Positions 27,201-35,772 of a stretch of 64,000 bases of DNA are shown piece by piece. The notes under the pieces are model-generated. The model searched no databases, was not told where the DNA came from, and saw only the letters and a list, made by a program, of their open reading frames with translations. The stretch is taken from contig NZ_CP108423.1 in NCBI RefSeq assembly GCF_035917235.1, positions 496,001-560,000 of the forward strand, read 5' to 3'. The first letter of the stretch is position 1. The number at the start of each line of letters is the position of its first letter. The DNA comes from Streptomyces sp. NBC_01294. Its GTDB lineage: Bacteria > Actinomycetota > Actinomycetes > Streptomycetales > Streptomycetaceae. The position numbers and the translations under genes were made by a program.

Positions 27201-28316
27201 CTATGACGGGGCAGGAGCTGTGGGCAGCCGTTCGTCGGGCTCCGGCTCGTGCGGTGGTTCGCTGAGCTGGTCGCGCAGGTAGTTCCAGACGACGGCGACG
27301 AGTGCGGCCACCGGTACGGCCAGCAGGCTGCCCACGACGCCGGCCAGGCTGCCGCCCAGCGTGACCGCCAGCAGGATCACCGTCGCGTGGAGACCGAGAC
27401 TGCGGCTCTGGATCATCGGCTGGAACACGTTTCCTTCGAGCTGCTGCACGCCGACGATGATGGCCAGCACGATCAGCGCGTCCGTCAGGCCGTTCGACAC
27501 CAGCGTGATGAGCACCGCCACCAGACCGGCGAACAGGGCTCCCACGATCGGCACGAAGGCGGAGACGAAGGTCAGAACGGCCAGCGGCAGCACCAGGGGC
27601 ACGCCCACGATCCACAGGCCCAGGCCGATGAACACGGCGTCGAGGAGGCCGACGAAGGCCTGGGACCGGACGAACGAGCCCAGGGTCTGCCAACTGCGCT
27701 CGGCCACGACCGGGATGTCGACGGCGAGCCGGCCGGGGAGTTGGCGGGTGAGCCACGGCAGGAAGCGGGGGCCGTCCTTGAGGAAGAAGAACATCAGGAA
27801 GAGCGACAGCACGGCGGTGACCAGGCCGCTGAAGACGGTACCCACCCCCGTGACGACGGTGGAGACCGCGCTGCCGATGCTGTTCTGGAGGCGGGCCGTC
27901 GCGGCGTCGAAGGCGCCGGTGATCTGGTCGTCGCCGATGTTCAGCGGCGGCCCGGCCGCCCACTCGCGCAGCCGTTGGATGCCCTCGGCCACGCCTTCGA
28001 CCAGTTCGCCCGACTGGGAGGCCACGGGCACGGCGATCAGCGCCACGACGCCCGCGGCCACCAGGAGGAACCCCACGGTCACCACGGTGGCGGCCAGGGC
28101 GGGCCGCCACCCCCGCCGGCGCAGCAATGCGGCCAGGGGCCAGGTCAGGGTGGTGAGGAACATGGCGACTATGAGCGGCCAGACGACCGACCACATCCGG
28201 CTCAGGACCCACAGGGCCGCCGCCGCCATGACCAGGACCACCAGCAACTCGGCGGAAACCCGCGCCGACCTGCGGAGTGCGGCAGAGGCCTTCGCGGAGC
28301 TCAACGTGACAGACAT
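27201..28316 (-). CDS. AI-2E family transporter (permease)
   Basis: 371 residues with about seven to eight membrane helices. Features of the family: the N-terminal helix cluster VVLVMAAAALWVLSRMW, a central soluble segment (~residues 115-165), LFLMFFFLKDGPRFLPWL (~180-197, in two parts) and the conserved VQQLEGNVFQPMIQSRSLGLH near 290-310. Despite the name, members include ion and small-molecule transporters; substrate unknown. A short acidic/Pro-rich C-terminus follows. Divergent from the methyltransferase gene. Confidence 0.9.
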   Translation of the reverse strand: MSVTLSSAKASAALRRSARVSAELLVVLVMAAAALWVLSRMWSVVWPLIVAMFLTTLTWPLAALLRRRGWRPALAATVVTVGFLLVAAGVVALIAVPVASQSGELVEGVAEGIQRLREWAAGPPLNIGDDQITGAFDAATARLQNSIGSAVSTVVTGVGTVFSGLVTAVLSLFLMFFFLKDGPRFLPWLTRQLPGRLAVDIPVVAERSWQTLGSFVRSQAFVGLLDAVFIGLGLWIVGVPLVLPLAVLTFVSAFVPIVGALFAGLVAVLITLVSNGLTDALIVLAIIVGVQQLEGNVFQPMIQSRSLGLHATVILLAVTLGGSLAGVVGSLLAVPVAALVAVVWNYLRDQLSEPPHEPEPDERLPTAPAPS

Positions 28317-28498
28317 GGGGTCACCCTATTCACACTCCGTCCGCACCGGGACGGGGCCACCGGCCGGTGCCCAGGAGCAGGCGCGAACGGGCCGTCAGCA
28401 CTGCGGTGGATTCAAGGAATCGAGGGATCGGATACGGGTCGTGTTCGATTCCTTCCGTCCGGCCGCGAGATAGGATCGTGATCACGGGAGGGGGCCGG

Positions 28499-29236
28499 AT
28501 GGACCGGAACATACGCACGGTGGACGACGTACTGAGGCTCCTGGACGGCCTCTTCGCACCGGAGGCCGACCGCTGGACGGCCGACGGCGCCTCCTGGTGG
28601 GACGGCTTCTACGCGGACCGCTCGAAGCCGGTGCCGTTCTTCGTGTCGAAGCCGGACGAGAACCTGGTCTCGTACCTCGACCGCGGCCTGATCTCCCCGG
28701 GCCGCGCCCTCGACCTGGGGTGCGGACCCGGCCGCAACGCGCTGCGCCTCGCCTCCGCGGGCTTCGAGGTGGACGCCGTCGACCTGTCTGCGGCGGCCAT
28801 CGCCTGGGCCGAGGAGCGGGCCCGCGAGGCGGGAGCCGATGTCCGGTTCCACCAAGGCGATGCCTTCGCCCTCGCCGCGACCACGCTGAGCGGCCCGTAC
28901 GACCTCATCCACGACTCGGGCTGCTTCCACCACATACCGCCCCACCGCCGCATCAGCTACCTCGCCCTCCTCGAACGGGCCCTCGCCCCCGGCGGCCACT
29001 TGGCGCTCACCTGCTTCGCGGCGGGCGCGATGGGATCCGAGCTGCCCGACGAGGCCTTCTACCGTGAGGCCGGCCTCCAGGGCGGGCTCGCCTACACGCC
29101 GGAGTCCCTGCGCGCGATCTTCAGCGACCTGACCGAGGTCGAGCTGCGCCGCATGAACGACGAGGCAGCCGAGTCCCCGCTCTTCGGCGAGTCCTTCCTC
29201 TGGACGGCTCTGTTCCGCCGGCCCGTCGCCTCGTAG
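28499..29236 (+). CDS. SAM-dependent class I methyltransferase
   Basis: 245 residues from ATG 28499 with GGGAGGGGG just upstream; the open frame to 28367 has no ribosome site. Motif I is ALDLGCGPGRNAL (~residues 69-81), the acidic residue of motif II is AVDLS (~98), and YDLIHDSGCFHHIPP forms motif IV/post-II. Substrate not evident. The C-terminal GESFLWTALFRRP is shared with a group of small-molecule or thiopurine-like methyltransferases. Single gene, divergent from the AI-2E permease. Confidence 0.88.
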   Translation: MDRNIRTVDDVLRLLDGLFAPEADRWTADGASWWDGFYADRSKPVPFFVSKPDENLVSYLDRGLISPGRALDLGCGPGRNALRLASAGFEVDAVDLSAAAIAWAEERAREAGADVRFHQGDAFALAATTLSGPYDLIHDSGCFHHIPPHRRISYLALLERALAPGGHLALTCFAAGAMGSELPDEAFYREAGLQGGLAYTPESLRAIFSDLTEVELRRMNDEAAESPLFGESFLWTALFRRPVAS

Positions 29237-29334
29237 AAGGCCGGCGTGGCGGTCGCTCCGGGCTTGCCAGGACACCTCGGGACCGCGGGATTAGCCTGAA
29301 AGAGGGGATCCATCCTCGGGAAGGTGGCGGGCGC

Positions 29335-30414
29335 ATGAAGGTGCAGCCCAGCGGCGTAGTCCTGGCTGCCGCGACCGTGGTACTCGGGGTCATGGCGGGC
29401 CCGGCGGCGTTCGCCGACGACATGGACCCCAAGAAGATCTACGAGCGGGCGGCTCCGGCCACCGTTCAGGTCCTGGGGAAGTACGGCGAGGGAACCGGCT
29501 TCATCTACGACGCGGAGAAGGGGCTCATCGCCACCAATGCCCACGTCGTGCAGGGCGAGCCCTCCCTGAAGGTCAAGGTCGGGGAACAGCCGCCGGCGCC
29601 GGTGCGGGTGGTCGGCATCGACCCCTGCGCGGACCTGGCGGTCCTGACGTTCACCTCGAAGCCGCCCGACCTGAAGTCCCTGGAGTTCGGCGAGAGCAAG
29701 GAACTCGAGGTGGCCGACACCGTCACCGCACTGGGCTACCCCGTGGGGATCAGCGAAACCAGCCAGAAGGTCGTGTACACGGCCGGCTCGGTGCAGAACC
29801 CGAACGTCGTGAACGCCGAGCCGTCGACCTCGTTCCCGCGTTATCCCTCCACGATCCAGCACTCGGCGACCGTCAACCCGGGCAACTCCGGTGGCCCGCT
29901 GCTCGACGGCCAGGGGAAGGTCGTCGGGATCAACGCCCTGACCGTCACCGGCGCCACGCAGGGGCAGTTCTACGCCATCAGCAGCGACCACGCCCGGCCC
30001 ATCCTCGACACCCTGGCCGGAGGAGTCGTCCAGAACGACCCCGGCTGGACCATCGTAGGGCTGGACGACCCCGAACTCGGCCTGTACTTCGAGGAGAAGG
30101 ACGCGACCAAGGCGGAAGCCGCCCAGAAGAGGCTCATCGACAGCGGAGTGACAGGGGTGTTCGTCATCAACGCCAGGACGAACTCTCCGGCGGGGAAGGT
30201 CCCGCTGGGCACCGGGGACGTGCTGACGGCCATGAAGGACACGCCGGTCGAGTCGGTCGCCGACGTCTGCGACATCCTCCAGTCCTCCGCACCGGGTGAG
30301 AAGGTTCCGCTGGAGGGCGTGTACTCCCTCACCGCCGACGGGAAGCAGACCAAGTTCGGTGAAGCCTGGTCAGCCGACCTCGTCCTCGACAAGAACACCG
30401 CCCCCTCACCGTGA
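29335..30414 (+). CDS. Secreted trypsin-like serine protease (HtrA/S1C-like)
   Basis: 359 residues. Signal peptide (VVLAAATVVLGVMAGPAAFA), then a chymotrypsin-fold domain with the triad His70 in TNAHVV, Asp100 in DPCADLAVL and Ser185 in NPGNSGGPL. The C-terminal ~110 residues (TKAEAAQKRLIDSGVTGVFV, then TGDVLTAMKDTPVESVADV) read like a PDZ domain (~residues 255-335). This is the DegP/HtrA-type layout of envelope quality-control proteases, but with a cleavable signal in place of an anchoring helix. Ends 25 nt from the convergent DUF2330 gene. Confidence 0.88.
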   Translation: MKVQPSGVVLAAATVVLGVMAGPAAFADDMDPKKIYERAAPATVQVLGKYGEGTGFIYDAEKGLIATNAHVVQGEPSLKVKVGEQPPAPVRVVGIDPCADLAVLTFTSKPPDLKSLEFGESKELEVADTVTALGYPVGISETSQKVVYTAGSVQNPNVVNAEPSTSFPRYPSTIQHSATVNPGNSGGPLLDGQGKVVGINALTVTGATQGQFYAISSDHARPILDTLAGGVVQNDPGWTIVGLDDPELGLYFEEKDATKAEAAQKRLIDSGVTGVFVINARTNSPAGKVPLGTGDVLTAMKDTPVESVADVCDILQSSAPGEKVPLEGVYSLTADGKQTKFGEAWSADLVLDKNTAPSP

Positions 30415-30439
30415 GGCCGGACACCACCACCCGCCCGCC

Positions 30440-31531
30440 TCAGGCCGCCTGACCGGGGCTCGGCCTGCGACGGCCGCGGCGGCGGCGGATCACCGCGAAG
30501 CAGGACGCCGCCAGCGCCACCAAGACGCCCGACACCGTCAGGAGCCACACGGGGATGCCGTCCCAGACCGTGAGCAGCTCGTTGCGGTAGACGGCCCTGC
30601 GGTACGGAGTGTCCTGGGCGGTGGCGCGCAGTTCGTGGTCGGCGTCGATGCGCGCGGGCTCCGGGAACTCCTGGTCGATGGCCGTGAGGAACACCGGTTC
30701 GCCGCCCGCGAGTTCCGCGAGCGAGCCGTCCTTGGGGTGGATGGTCCCGGCGAAGGTCACCTTCGGCGCGGAGCCGCCGATCGGGGAGGCGGGCTCCATG
30801 CGGTGGTCGGCCAGCACGTACAGGCCGAGCGACTGCGGCGTCTTCGCCATCCGGGACAGCCGCATCGGGTAGACCAGCCGCTCGCTCTCGAAGCGGATCT
30901 TCAGCGGGTCCAGGTCGCCGCGCAGCACCTTGCCCTCCTGCCGGGGGGCGAGCCGTACCGCCACGTACTCCCACTTCTGGTCGACGTACGGCTTGACCTC
31001 GGCGGCGAGGCGGTCGGGGAGCGTGAAGCCGTTGCTCTCCAGCCAGTTCTTCAGGGCCTGCGGGTCGGTGGCGGTGAGCCGTGCGACGTCGAAGTCGCCG
31101 AGCTGCTCGCGGCCGACGACACCGACCGCCGACGGCGTGCGGCCCGGCGCGGCGCCCGCGCTGTCCCCGACCTTCGAGGCGAAGGGCCAGTCGCCGTTCC
31201 GGGGCCAGAAGTAGCTGCGGGTCCTGCGCTCGGGCCGGGTCATCTCGCTCAGCTCGCCGAACATGTTCCCGTCGCCCAGCTCGACCGTGGCCCGCCCCGG
31301 CACCGGCATGATCCAGGCGGCCCGCTGCGCGTCCCCGCCGACGGTGAACCGCATGACGATCTGCTCCGTACGGCCGTCCCAGCGCACCACGGAGGTCTCA
31401 CGGTCCACCCCGATCCGGGACTGGCCGCCGGGGACCATGGCCCCGCAGCCGCACGCGTACGCGGGGCTGATCAGCGAGCCCACCTGGGTCGCGAGCAGGG
31501 CGATCAGCAGGGCGAGCACTCTTCGTTTCAT
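30440..31531 (-). CDS. DUF2330 membrane protein
   Basis: 363 residues from ATG 31531 (GTG 31537 is equally possible). Signal peptide, then the diagnostic CGCGAMV (~residues 27-33) and an extracellular region including AAWIMPVPGRATVELGD, typical of DUF2330. A C-terminal helix (IPVWLLTVSGVLVALAASCF) and a basic cytoplasmic tail (RRRRGRRRP) anchor it. Function is unknown across the family; the N-terminal CxC could bind metal or form a disulphide. Convergent with the protease gene. Confidence 0.87.
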   Translation of the reverse strand: MKRRVLALLIALLATQVGSLISPAYACGCGAMVPGGQSRIGVDRETSVVRWDGRTEQIVMRFTVGGDAQRAAWIMPVPGRATVELGDGNMFGELSEMTRPERRTRSYFWPRNGDWPFASKVGDSAGAAPGRTPSAVGVVGREQLGDFDVARLTATDPQALKNWLESNGFTLPDRLAAEVKPYVDQKWEYVAVRLAPRQEGKVLRGDLDPLKIRFESERLVYPMRLSRMAKTPQSLGLYVLADHRMEPASPIGGSAPKVTFAGTIHPKDGSLAELAGGEPVFLTAIDQEFPEPARIDADHELRATAQDTPYRRAVYRNELLTVWDGIPVWLLTVSGVLVALAASCFAVIRRRRGRRRPSPGQAA

Positions 31532-31617
31532 CCACACGGGGTCTCAGACGGCCACTCGGGTGATCCGGTTCCGACCCCCCTCGCCGAGCCGTGGGGCCGG
31601 GGCCCATACTGTGCCCC

Positions 31618-32127
31618 ATGAGGGGGAGCGAGAATCGGCCGTATGCAGTGCGGCGCCAGAGCGCGGTACCGCGCAACCCGTTGGTTCCGGACTCGGTGGA
31701 GGCGGAGATCGCGCGGCACGACTGGGAGTCGATCGAGTGCGGCTGCGGTCATTCCGCGGGGCATCTGGTGGACGCCGTGCGGGATGCCGCCGAGGGGCAC
31801 CCCTCCGCGTTCCGCGCGCTGGAGGGCCACGTCTTCTTCGCGCAGCACCTGAAGCCGCCCGCACCCGCGGTGTGCGCCGTGCTGATGGCCGTGTGGTTGG
31901 TGCAGCCGCCCCGGCGGGCGACCCGCGAGGCCCTGCTGTGGACCCTGCTGGCGCTGCTGTGCACGGTGGACGACGGCGGCACCCACGAGGCGGGGCTGCA
32001 CGGGCAGTGCGCCGCCTTCGTCCGCACCGGCGTGGACGGCTTCCGCCGCGAACTGGCCACCGCCCCGGGATCGGGAACCGCCGCCTACGCGGAGGGCATC
32101 CTGGAGATCCTCGGCCTGGCGGCCTAG
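31618..32127 (+). CDS. Conserved hypothetical protein
   Basis: 169 residues from ATG 31618. No membrane helix or signal. The N-terminus is basic (RGSENRPYAVRRQSAVPRNP), followed by a mostly helical body with ECGCGHSAGH and several cysteines. The hydrophobic helix EALLWTLLALLCTV is flanked by charged residues, and the C-terminal helix (AYAEGILEILGLAA) is amphipathic. I do not recognise a family. It ends 7 nt from the convergent HAD gene. Confidence 0.7.
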   Translation: MRGSENRPYAVRRQSAVPRNPLVPDSVEAEIARHDWESIECGCGHSAGHLVDAVRDAAEGHPSAFRALEGHVFFAQHLKPPAPAVCAVLMAVWLVQPPRRATREALLWTLLALLCTVDDGGTHEAGLHGQCAAFVRTGVDGFRRELATAPGSGTAAYAEGILEILGLAA

Positions 32128-32134
32128 AAGCCCT

Positions 32135-32797
32135 CTAGGCGCGAGGCGTCTCCAGGCAGGCGCGCAGGCCGGTCACGGTGACGTGTTCCAGGGAGTCCGC
32201 GAAGGTCCGCAGCGGTGACCGCGGCACCGGCAGCAGCGACGGGACCACCAGGACCCCGCAGCCGGCCGCCTCCGCGGAGGCGGCGCCGTCCGGCGAGTCC
32301 TCCACCGCCACGCACGCCTGCGGTACGAGGCCCAGCCGCCCGGCGGCCGCCCGGTAGGGGTCCGGGTGCGGCTTCGTCCGCGTGGTGTCGTCTGCGGACA
32401 GGGTGAAGGCGAAGGGGACATGGGCCAGCGAGCCCCCGACCACCGAGTCCACGACCACCCGGGGCGACGCGCTGACCAGGGCGAAGGGCACGCCTTCGGC
32501 CGCCAGGGCGGTCAGCAGCCGCTGGGCACCGGGCCGCATCGGCGCTCCCGCCTCCACGCGGCGGTGAAAGCGGTCGGTGAGCGCGGCCGCCACCTCGTAC
32601 GGGTCTCCCCCTCCCGAGACCCGTACGAGGTGCGCGGCGGTGTCCTGCACCGCGCGGCCGACCACCTCGGGCGCGTCCGCGTCGGCCAGCCGGTGGCCGA
32701 GGCCGTCGGCCACCTCCTCGGTGGCCCGCCACCACAGCACCTCGGTGTCGACCAGGGTGCCGTCCATGTCGAACAGGACCGCGGCGAGGGCGCTCAC
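32135..32797 (-). CDS. HAD-superfamily phosphatase
   Basis: 220 residues from GTG 32797, overlapping the stop of the ABC ATPase gene (GTGA). Motif I is VLFDMDGTLVDTE (~residues 7-19), with a helical cap after it; motif II is ALVSASP (~110-116), motif III the lysine in RTKPHPDPY and motif IV VEDSPDGAASA. It belongs to the beta-phosphoglucomutase/sugar-phosphatase group, not to phosphonoacetaldehyde hydrolases, which lack DxDGT. Coupling to the importer suggests it dephosphorylates the imported compound or a direct product. Confidence 0.88.
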   Translation of the reverse strand: MSALAAVLFDMDGTLVDTEVLWWRATEEVADGLGHRLADADAPEVVGRAVQDTAAHLVRVSGGGDPYEVAAALTDRFHRRVEAGAPMRPGAQRLLTALAAEGVPFALVSASPRVVVDSVVGGSLAHVPFAFTLSADDTTRTKPHPDPYRAAAGRLGLVPQACVAVEDSPDGAASAEAAGCGVLVVPSLLPVPRSPLRTFADSLEHVTVTGLRACLETPRA

Positions 32798-33897
32798 ACG
32801 GACCTGGCCACGACGAGCACCGGCCGCTCGGCCAGGCCCACGGCGGCCCGCGCGCCCGGCACGAGGGTTCCCGCGTCCCGCGAGGGCAGGTCCGCCTTGA
32901 CCGGCACCCCGCCCGGCAGTTCCAGGTGGAGCCGGGTCACGGAGCCGAAGAAGGAGGCGGAGACCACGGTGGCCGTGCCCGAGGCGTCGGCGGTCGCCGT
33001 CACGTTCTCGGGGCGTACGAGGACCTCCACGTCCGGCGTGGACGGCACCGGGCCGTCCACCGGCAGGCGGGCTCCCGCCACCTCCACCAGGCCGGAGTCG
33101 GCGAGCCGGCCGGGCAGCCGGTTCATGGTGCCGACGAACTCGGCGACGAAGGGGGTCGCGGGCCGGTCGTACAGCTCGGCCGGGGCGGCGCACTGCTCCA
33201 GCTTCCCGGCGTTGAGGACGGCGACCCGGTCGGCCATCGACAGCGCCTCCTCCTGGTCGTGGGTGACGAACACGGTGGTGATGCCGAGGGAGAGCTGGAG
33301 GCGGCGGATCTCCTCGCGCAGGTTCGACCGCACCTTGGCGTCCAGCGCGGAGAGCGGCTCGTCGAGCAGGAGCACGCGCGGGCGCAGGGCCAGGGCGCGG
33401 GCGAGCGCGACGCGCTGCTGCTGGCCGCCGGACATCTGGTGCGGGTAGCGGTCGCCGTGGTCCGGGAGGCCGACCAGGTCGAGGAGTTCGGCGGCCCGCT
33501 CGCGGCGCTGCGCGGCCCCCACCTTGCGCACCCGCAGACCGAAGGCGACGTTGTCGCAGGCGCTGAGGTTGGGGAAGAGGCTGTACGACTGGAAGACCAT
33601 TCCGGCGTCCCGGCGGTTGGCCGGGACGCGGGTGATGTCCTGTCCGTCGACGAGGACCTCGCCGGAGTCGGGCTGCTCGAATCCGGCGACGACGCGCAGG
33701 GCGGTGGTCTTGCCGCAGCCCGACGGGCCGAGCAGGGCGATGAGTTCGCCGGGTTCGACGGTCAGGTCGAGCCCGTCGAGGGCGACGGTGGTTCCGAACG
33801 CCCTGCGCAGGCCGCGGAATTCGAGGCGCGCGCCCCCGGACTCGGCGGAGTCGGCCGGCTTCCCGGCCGCGGGAGGGGTGGTGGGCGTGGTGGGCAT
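32794..33897 (-). CDS. ABC importer ATPase (PotA/FbpC/PhnT-type)
   Basis: 367 residues. Walker A GPSGCGKTT (~residues 56-64), signature MSGGQQQRVALARAL (~154-168), Walker B VLLLDEPLSALD and the switch His in VTHDQEE. The C-terminal ~120 residues (VEVLVRPENV) form the TOBE domain of the polyamine/iron/phosphonate importer group. It starts with ATG 33897, 4 nt after the stop of the upstream permease, and overlaps the HAD gene. It powers the two permeases encoded upstream. Confidence 0.92.
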   Translation of the reverse strand: MPTTPTTPPAAGKPADSAESGGARLEFRGLRRAFGTTVALDGLDLTVEPGELIALLGPSGCGKTTALRVVAGFEQPDSGEVLVDGQDITRVPANRRDAGMVFQSYSLFPNLSACDNVAFGLRVRKVGAAQRRERAAELLDLVGLPDHGDRYPHQMSGGQQQRVALARALALRPRVLLLDEPLSALDAKVRSNLREEIRRLQLSLGITTVFVTHDQEEALSMADRVAVLNAGKLEQCAAPAELYDRPATPFVAEFVGTMNRLPGRLADSGLVEVAGARLPVDGPVPSTPDVEVLVRPENVTATADASGTATVVSASFFGSVTRLHLELPGGVPVKADLPSRDAGTLVPGARAAVGLAERPVLVVARSV

Positions 33898-33901
33898 GGG
33901 G

Positions 33902-34897
33902 TCAGGACTCCTTGCGGGAGGTGGTGGCGGGTGCGGCCGCGGTCGTGGAGGGGGTGGTCCCGGCCCGGGAGAGGGCGATCAGCAGCAGCCAGGTGATCAG
34001 CAGGCTGAGGATGGAGACGGCCACCGACATGCGGGCCTGGGCTCCGGAGATCGAGACGATCCACACCGCGAAGGGCTGGAACCCGAGGAGGGAGGCGATG
34101 GTGAACTCGCCGAGCACCAGGGCCAGGGTGAGGAAGGCGGCGCCGGCGAGCGAGGCCCGCAGGTTCGGCAGCAGCACGCGCAGGACGACGTACGGCCAGC
34201 TCGCGCCGCAGCTTCGGGCGGCCTCGACCAGGGTCGGCACGTCGACGGCGCGCAGGCCCGCGTCGAGCGAGCGGTAGACGAAGGGGAGCGCGAGGACCGT
34301 GTAGGCGAAGACCAGGACGACGGGGAACTTCTCGTTCTGGACGGCGATGAAGGTCTGGTAGAGCGGGGTCCGCGACAGGTGTTCCGGTCCCCAGCGCAGC
34401 ACGGTGGTGATGCCGGTGACCAGGGCGATCGGCGGTACCACCAGCGGCAGCATGCACATCACCTCGACGACCGGGCGCAGCCGCGGCGAGCCGATGCGTA
34501 CGGCCACCAGCGCGGGCACGGCGAGCAGCAGCGACAGCGCGATGGTCGCGGCGGCGAGGCCGAGGGAGAGCAGCAGGCTCTCGGTGAACCCGTCGGCGGA
34601 GAGCAGTGCGGTGTACGCCTCGAAGGTGATCCCCTGGCCGGGCACGTGCACGGTGAAGACGAACGAGGCGAGGAGCGGGACCAGGAAGTAGGCGCCGGCC
34701 AGGGCGAGGACGGCTCCGCGCCAGATCCCGGGCCGGGGGCGCCGGGCCGAGGACGACCGGCCGGGTGCCTCGGTGTCCGGGGCGCTCCCGGCAGCGTACG
34801 GTGCGGCCGGAGTGGTCTGGGTGGCGGGAGTGGCCGGGGTGGCGGGAGTGGCCGGGGTGGCGGGAGTGGCCGGGGTGGTCGGGGTCATCGCAGCCAT
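33902..34897 (-). CDS. ABC importer permease 2
   Basis: 331 residues from ATG 34897 (GGAG six nt upstream); ATG 34888 would give the ATGA overlap with the upstream gene. The first ~45 residues are a Thr-Pro-Ala repeat coded by three exact 18-bp units; six membrane helices follow. The coupling-helix EAA motif reads VEAARSCGASWPYVVLRVLLP. PotC/PhnV-like. The N-terminal repeat is cytoplasmic and unlikely to matter for transport. Confidence 0.88.
   Translation of the reverse strand: MAAMTPTTPATPATPATPATPATPATQTTPAAPYAAGSAPDTEAPGRSSSARRPRPGIWRGAVLALAGAYFLVPLLASFVFTVHVPGQGITFEAYTALLSADGFTESLLLSLGLAAATIALSLLLAVPALVAVRIGSPRLRPVVEVMCMLPLVVPPIALVTGITTVLRWGPEHLSRTPLYQTFIAVQNEKFPVVLVFAYTVLALPFVYRSLDAGLRAVDVPTLVEAARSCGASWPYVVLRVLLPNLRASLAGAAFLTLALVLGEFTIASLLGFQPFAVWIVSISGAQARMSVAVSILSLLITWLLLIALSRAGTTPSTTAAAPATTSRKES
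34823..34876 (-). repeat. 18-bp tandem repeat in the permease 2 gene
   Basis: Three exact copies of GGCGGGAGTGGCCGGGGT (plus-strand reading), encoding an Ala-Thr-Pro repeat. In-frame copy-number change is possible. Confidence 0.9.
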
Positions 34898-35772
34898 CGG
34901 GCGCTCCGTCGCTGGAGGGGCAGGTAGACCGCCATGACCAGGCCGGCGATCAGGATCATGTCGAGGCCGAGGGCGAGCGCCACGTTCTCCTGGCCGGTGA
35001 GCACGTTCCCGGACAGCGCGTCCGCGATCTTGAGCGTGACCAGGGGTACGGAGCCGCCGACGAGGGCCGCGGCCGTGGCGTGGGCGGCGAAGGCGGTGCC
35101 GAAGAGCAGTACGAACCCGCCGAGGAGGGACGGAGCGAGCACGGGCAGGCCGACATGGCGCCAGAACTGCCATCCGGTGGCCCCGCTGCTCTGGGCGGCC
35201 TCGCGCCACTGCGGGCGCAGTCCGTCCAGCGCCGGGGCGATCACCAGCACCATCAGCGGGATCAGGAAGTACAGGTAGACCACGGTGAGGCCGGTGAAGG
35301 AGTAGAGGTTCCAGCCGAGGTCCGCGAGGTCGGCGAGCTGGGTGACGACTCCGGAGATACCGACGGTGGCGATGAACGCGAACGCGAGGGGCACGCCGCC
35401 GAAGTTGGCCAGCACTCCCGAGGCGGTCAGGGCCGCACTGCGCAGGCCCTTGGAGCGGGACGTGACCACGGCCTGGGCGATCACGACGCCCAGGACGCCG
35501 CCGACGAGTGCGGTGAGGGCGGAGAGCTGGACGCTGCCGATGAGCGAGCCCAGGTACGGGCCCTGCAGCGAGCGCGCGAGGTGTTCCCCGGTCAGCCGGG
35601 TGGCGCCGCCCGCCGGGTCGGTGCGGGTGACCGCGCCGAAGGCCATGGCGCCGAGCGGGATGCCGAAGCAGAGCCCGGTGAAGACGAGGAGCGGGAGGGC
35701 CGCGAGCCAGGTGCGCGGACCGCGCCGCCGGCGGCGGGTGCCGCCGGCGGCGCGGGAGTCTGAGGTGGGCAT
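34885..35772 (-). CDS. ABC importer permease 1
   Basis: 295 residues; the ATG at 35772 shares its A with the TGA of the binding-protein gene, so the two are coupled. A basic N-terminus (RRRRRGPRTW) precedes six membrane helices. The EAA coupling motif is REAAQSSGATGWQFWRHVGLP (~residues 200-219). PotB/PhnU-like. Forms the channel with permease 2. Confidence 0.9.
   Translation of the reverse strand: MPTSDSRAAGGTRRRRRGPRTWLAALPLLVFTGLCFGIPLGAMAFGAVTRTDPAGGATRLTGEHLARSLQGPYLGSLIGSVQLSALTALVGGVLGVVIAQAVVTSRSKGLRSAALTASGVLANFGGVPLAFAFIATVGISGVVTQLADLADLGWNLYSFTGLTVVYLYFLIPLMVLVIAPALDGLRPQWREAAQSSGATGWQFWRHVGLPVLAPSLLGGFVLLFGTAFAAHATAAALVGGSVPLVTLKIADALSGNVLTGQENVALALGLDMILIAGLVMAVYLPLQRRSARWLR

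Noticed and set aside
32135..32797. HAD gene as phosphonoacetaldehyde hydrolase (PhnX)
   Set aside because: Motif I is DMDGT as in ordinary phosphomonoesterases; phosphonatases differ there.
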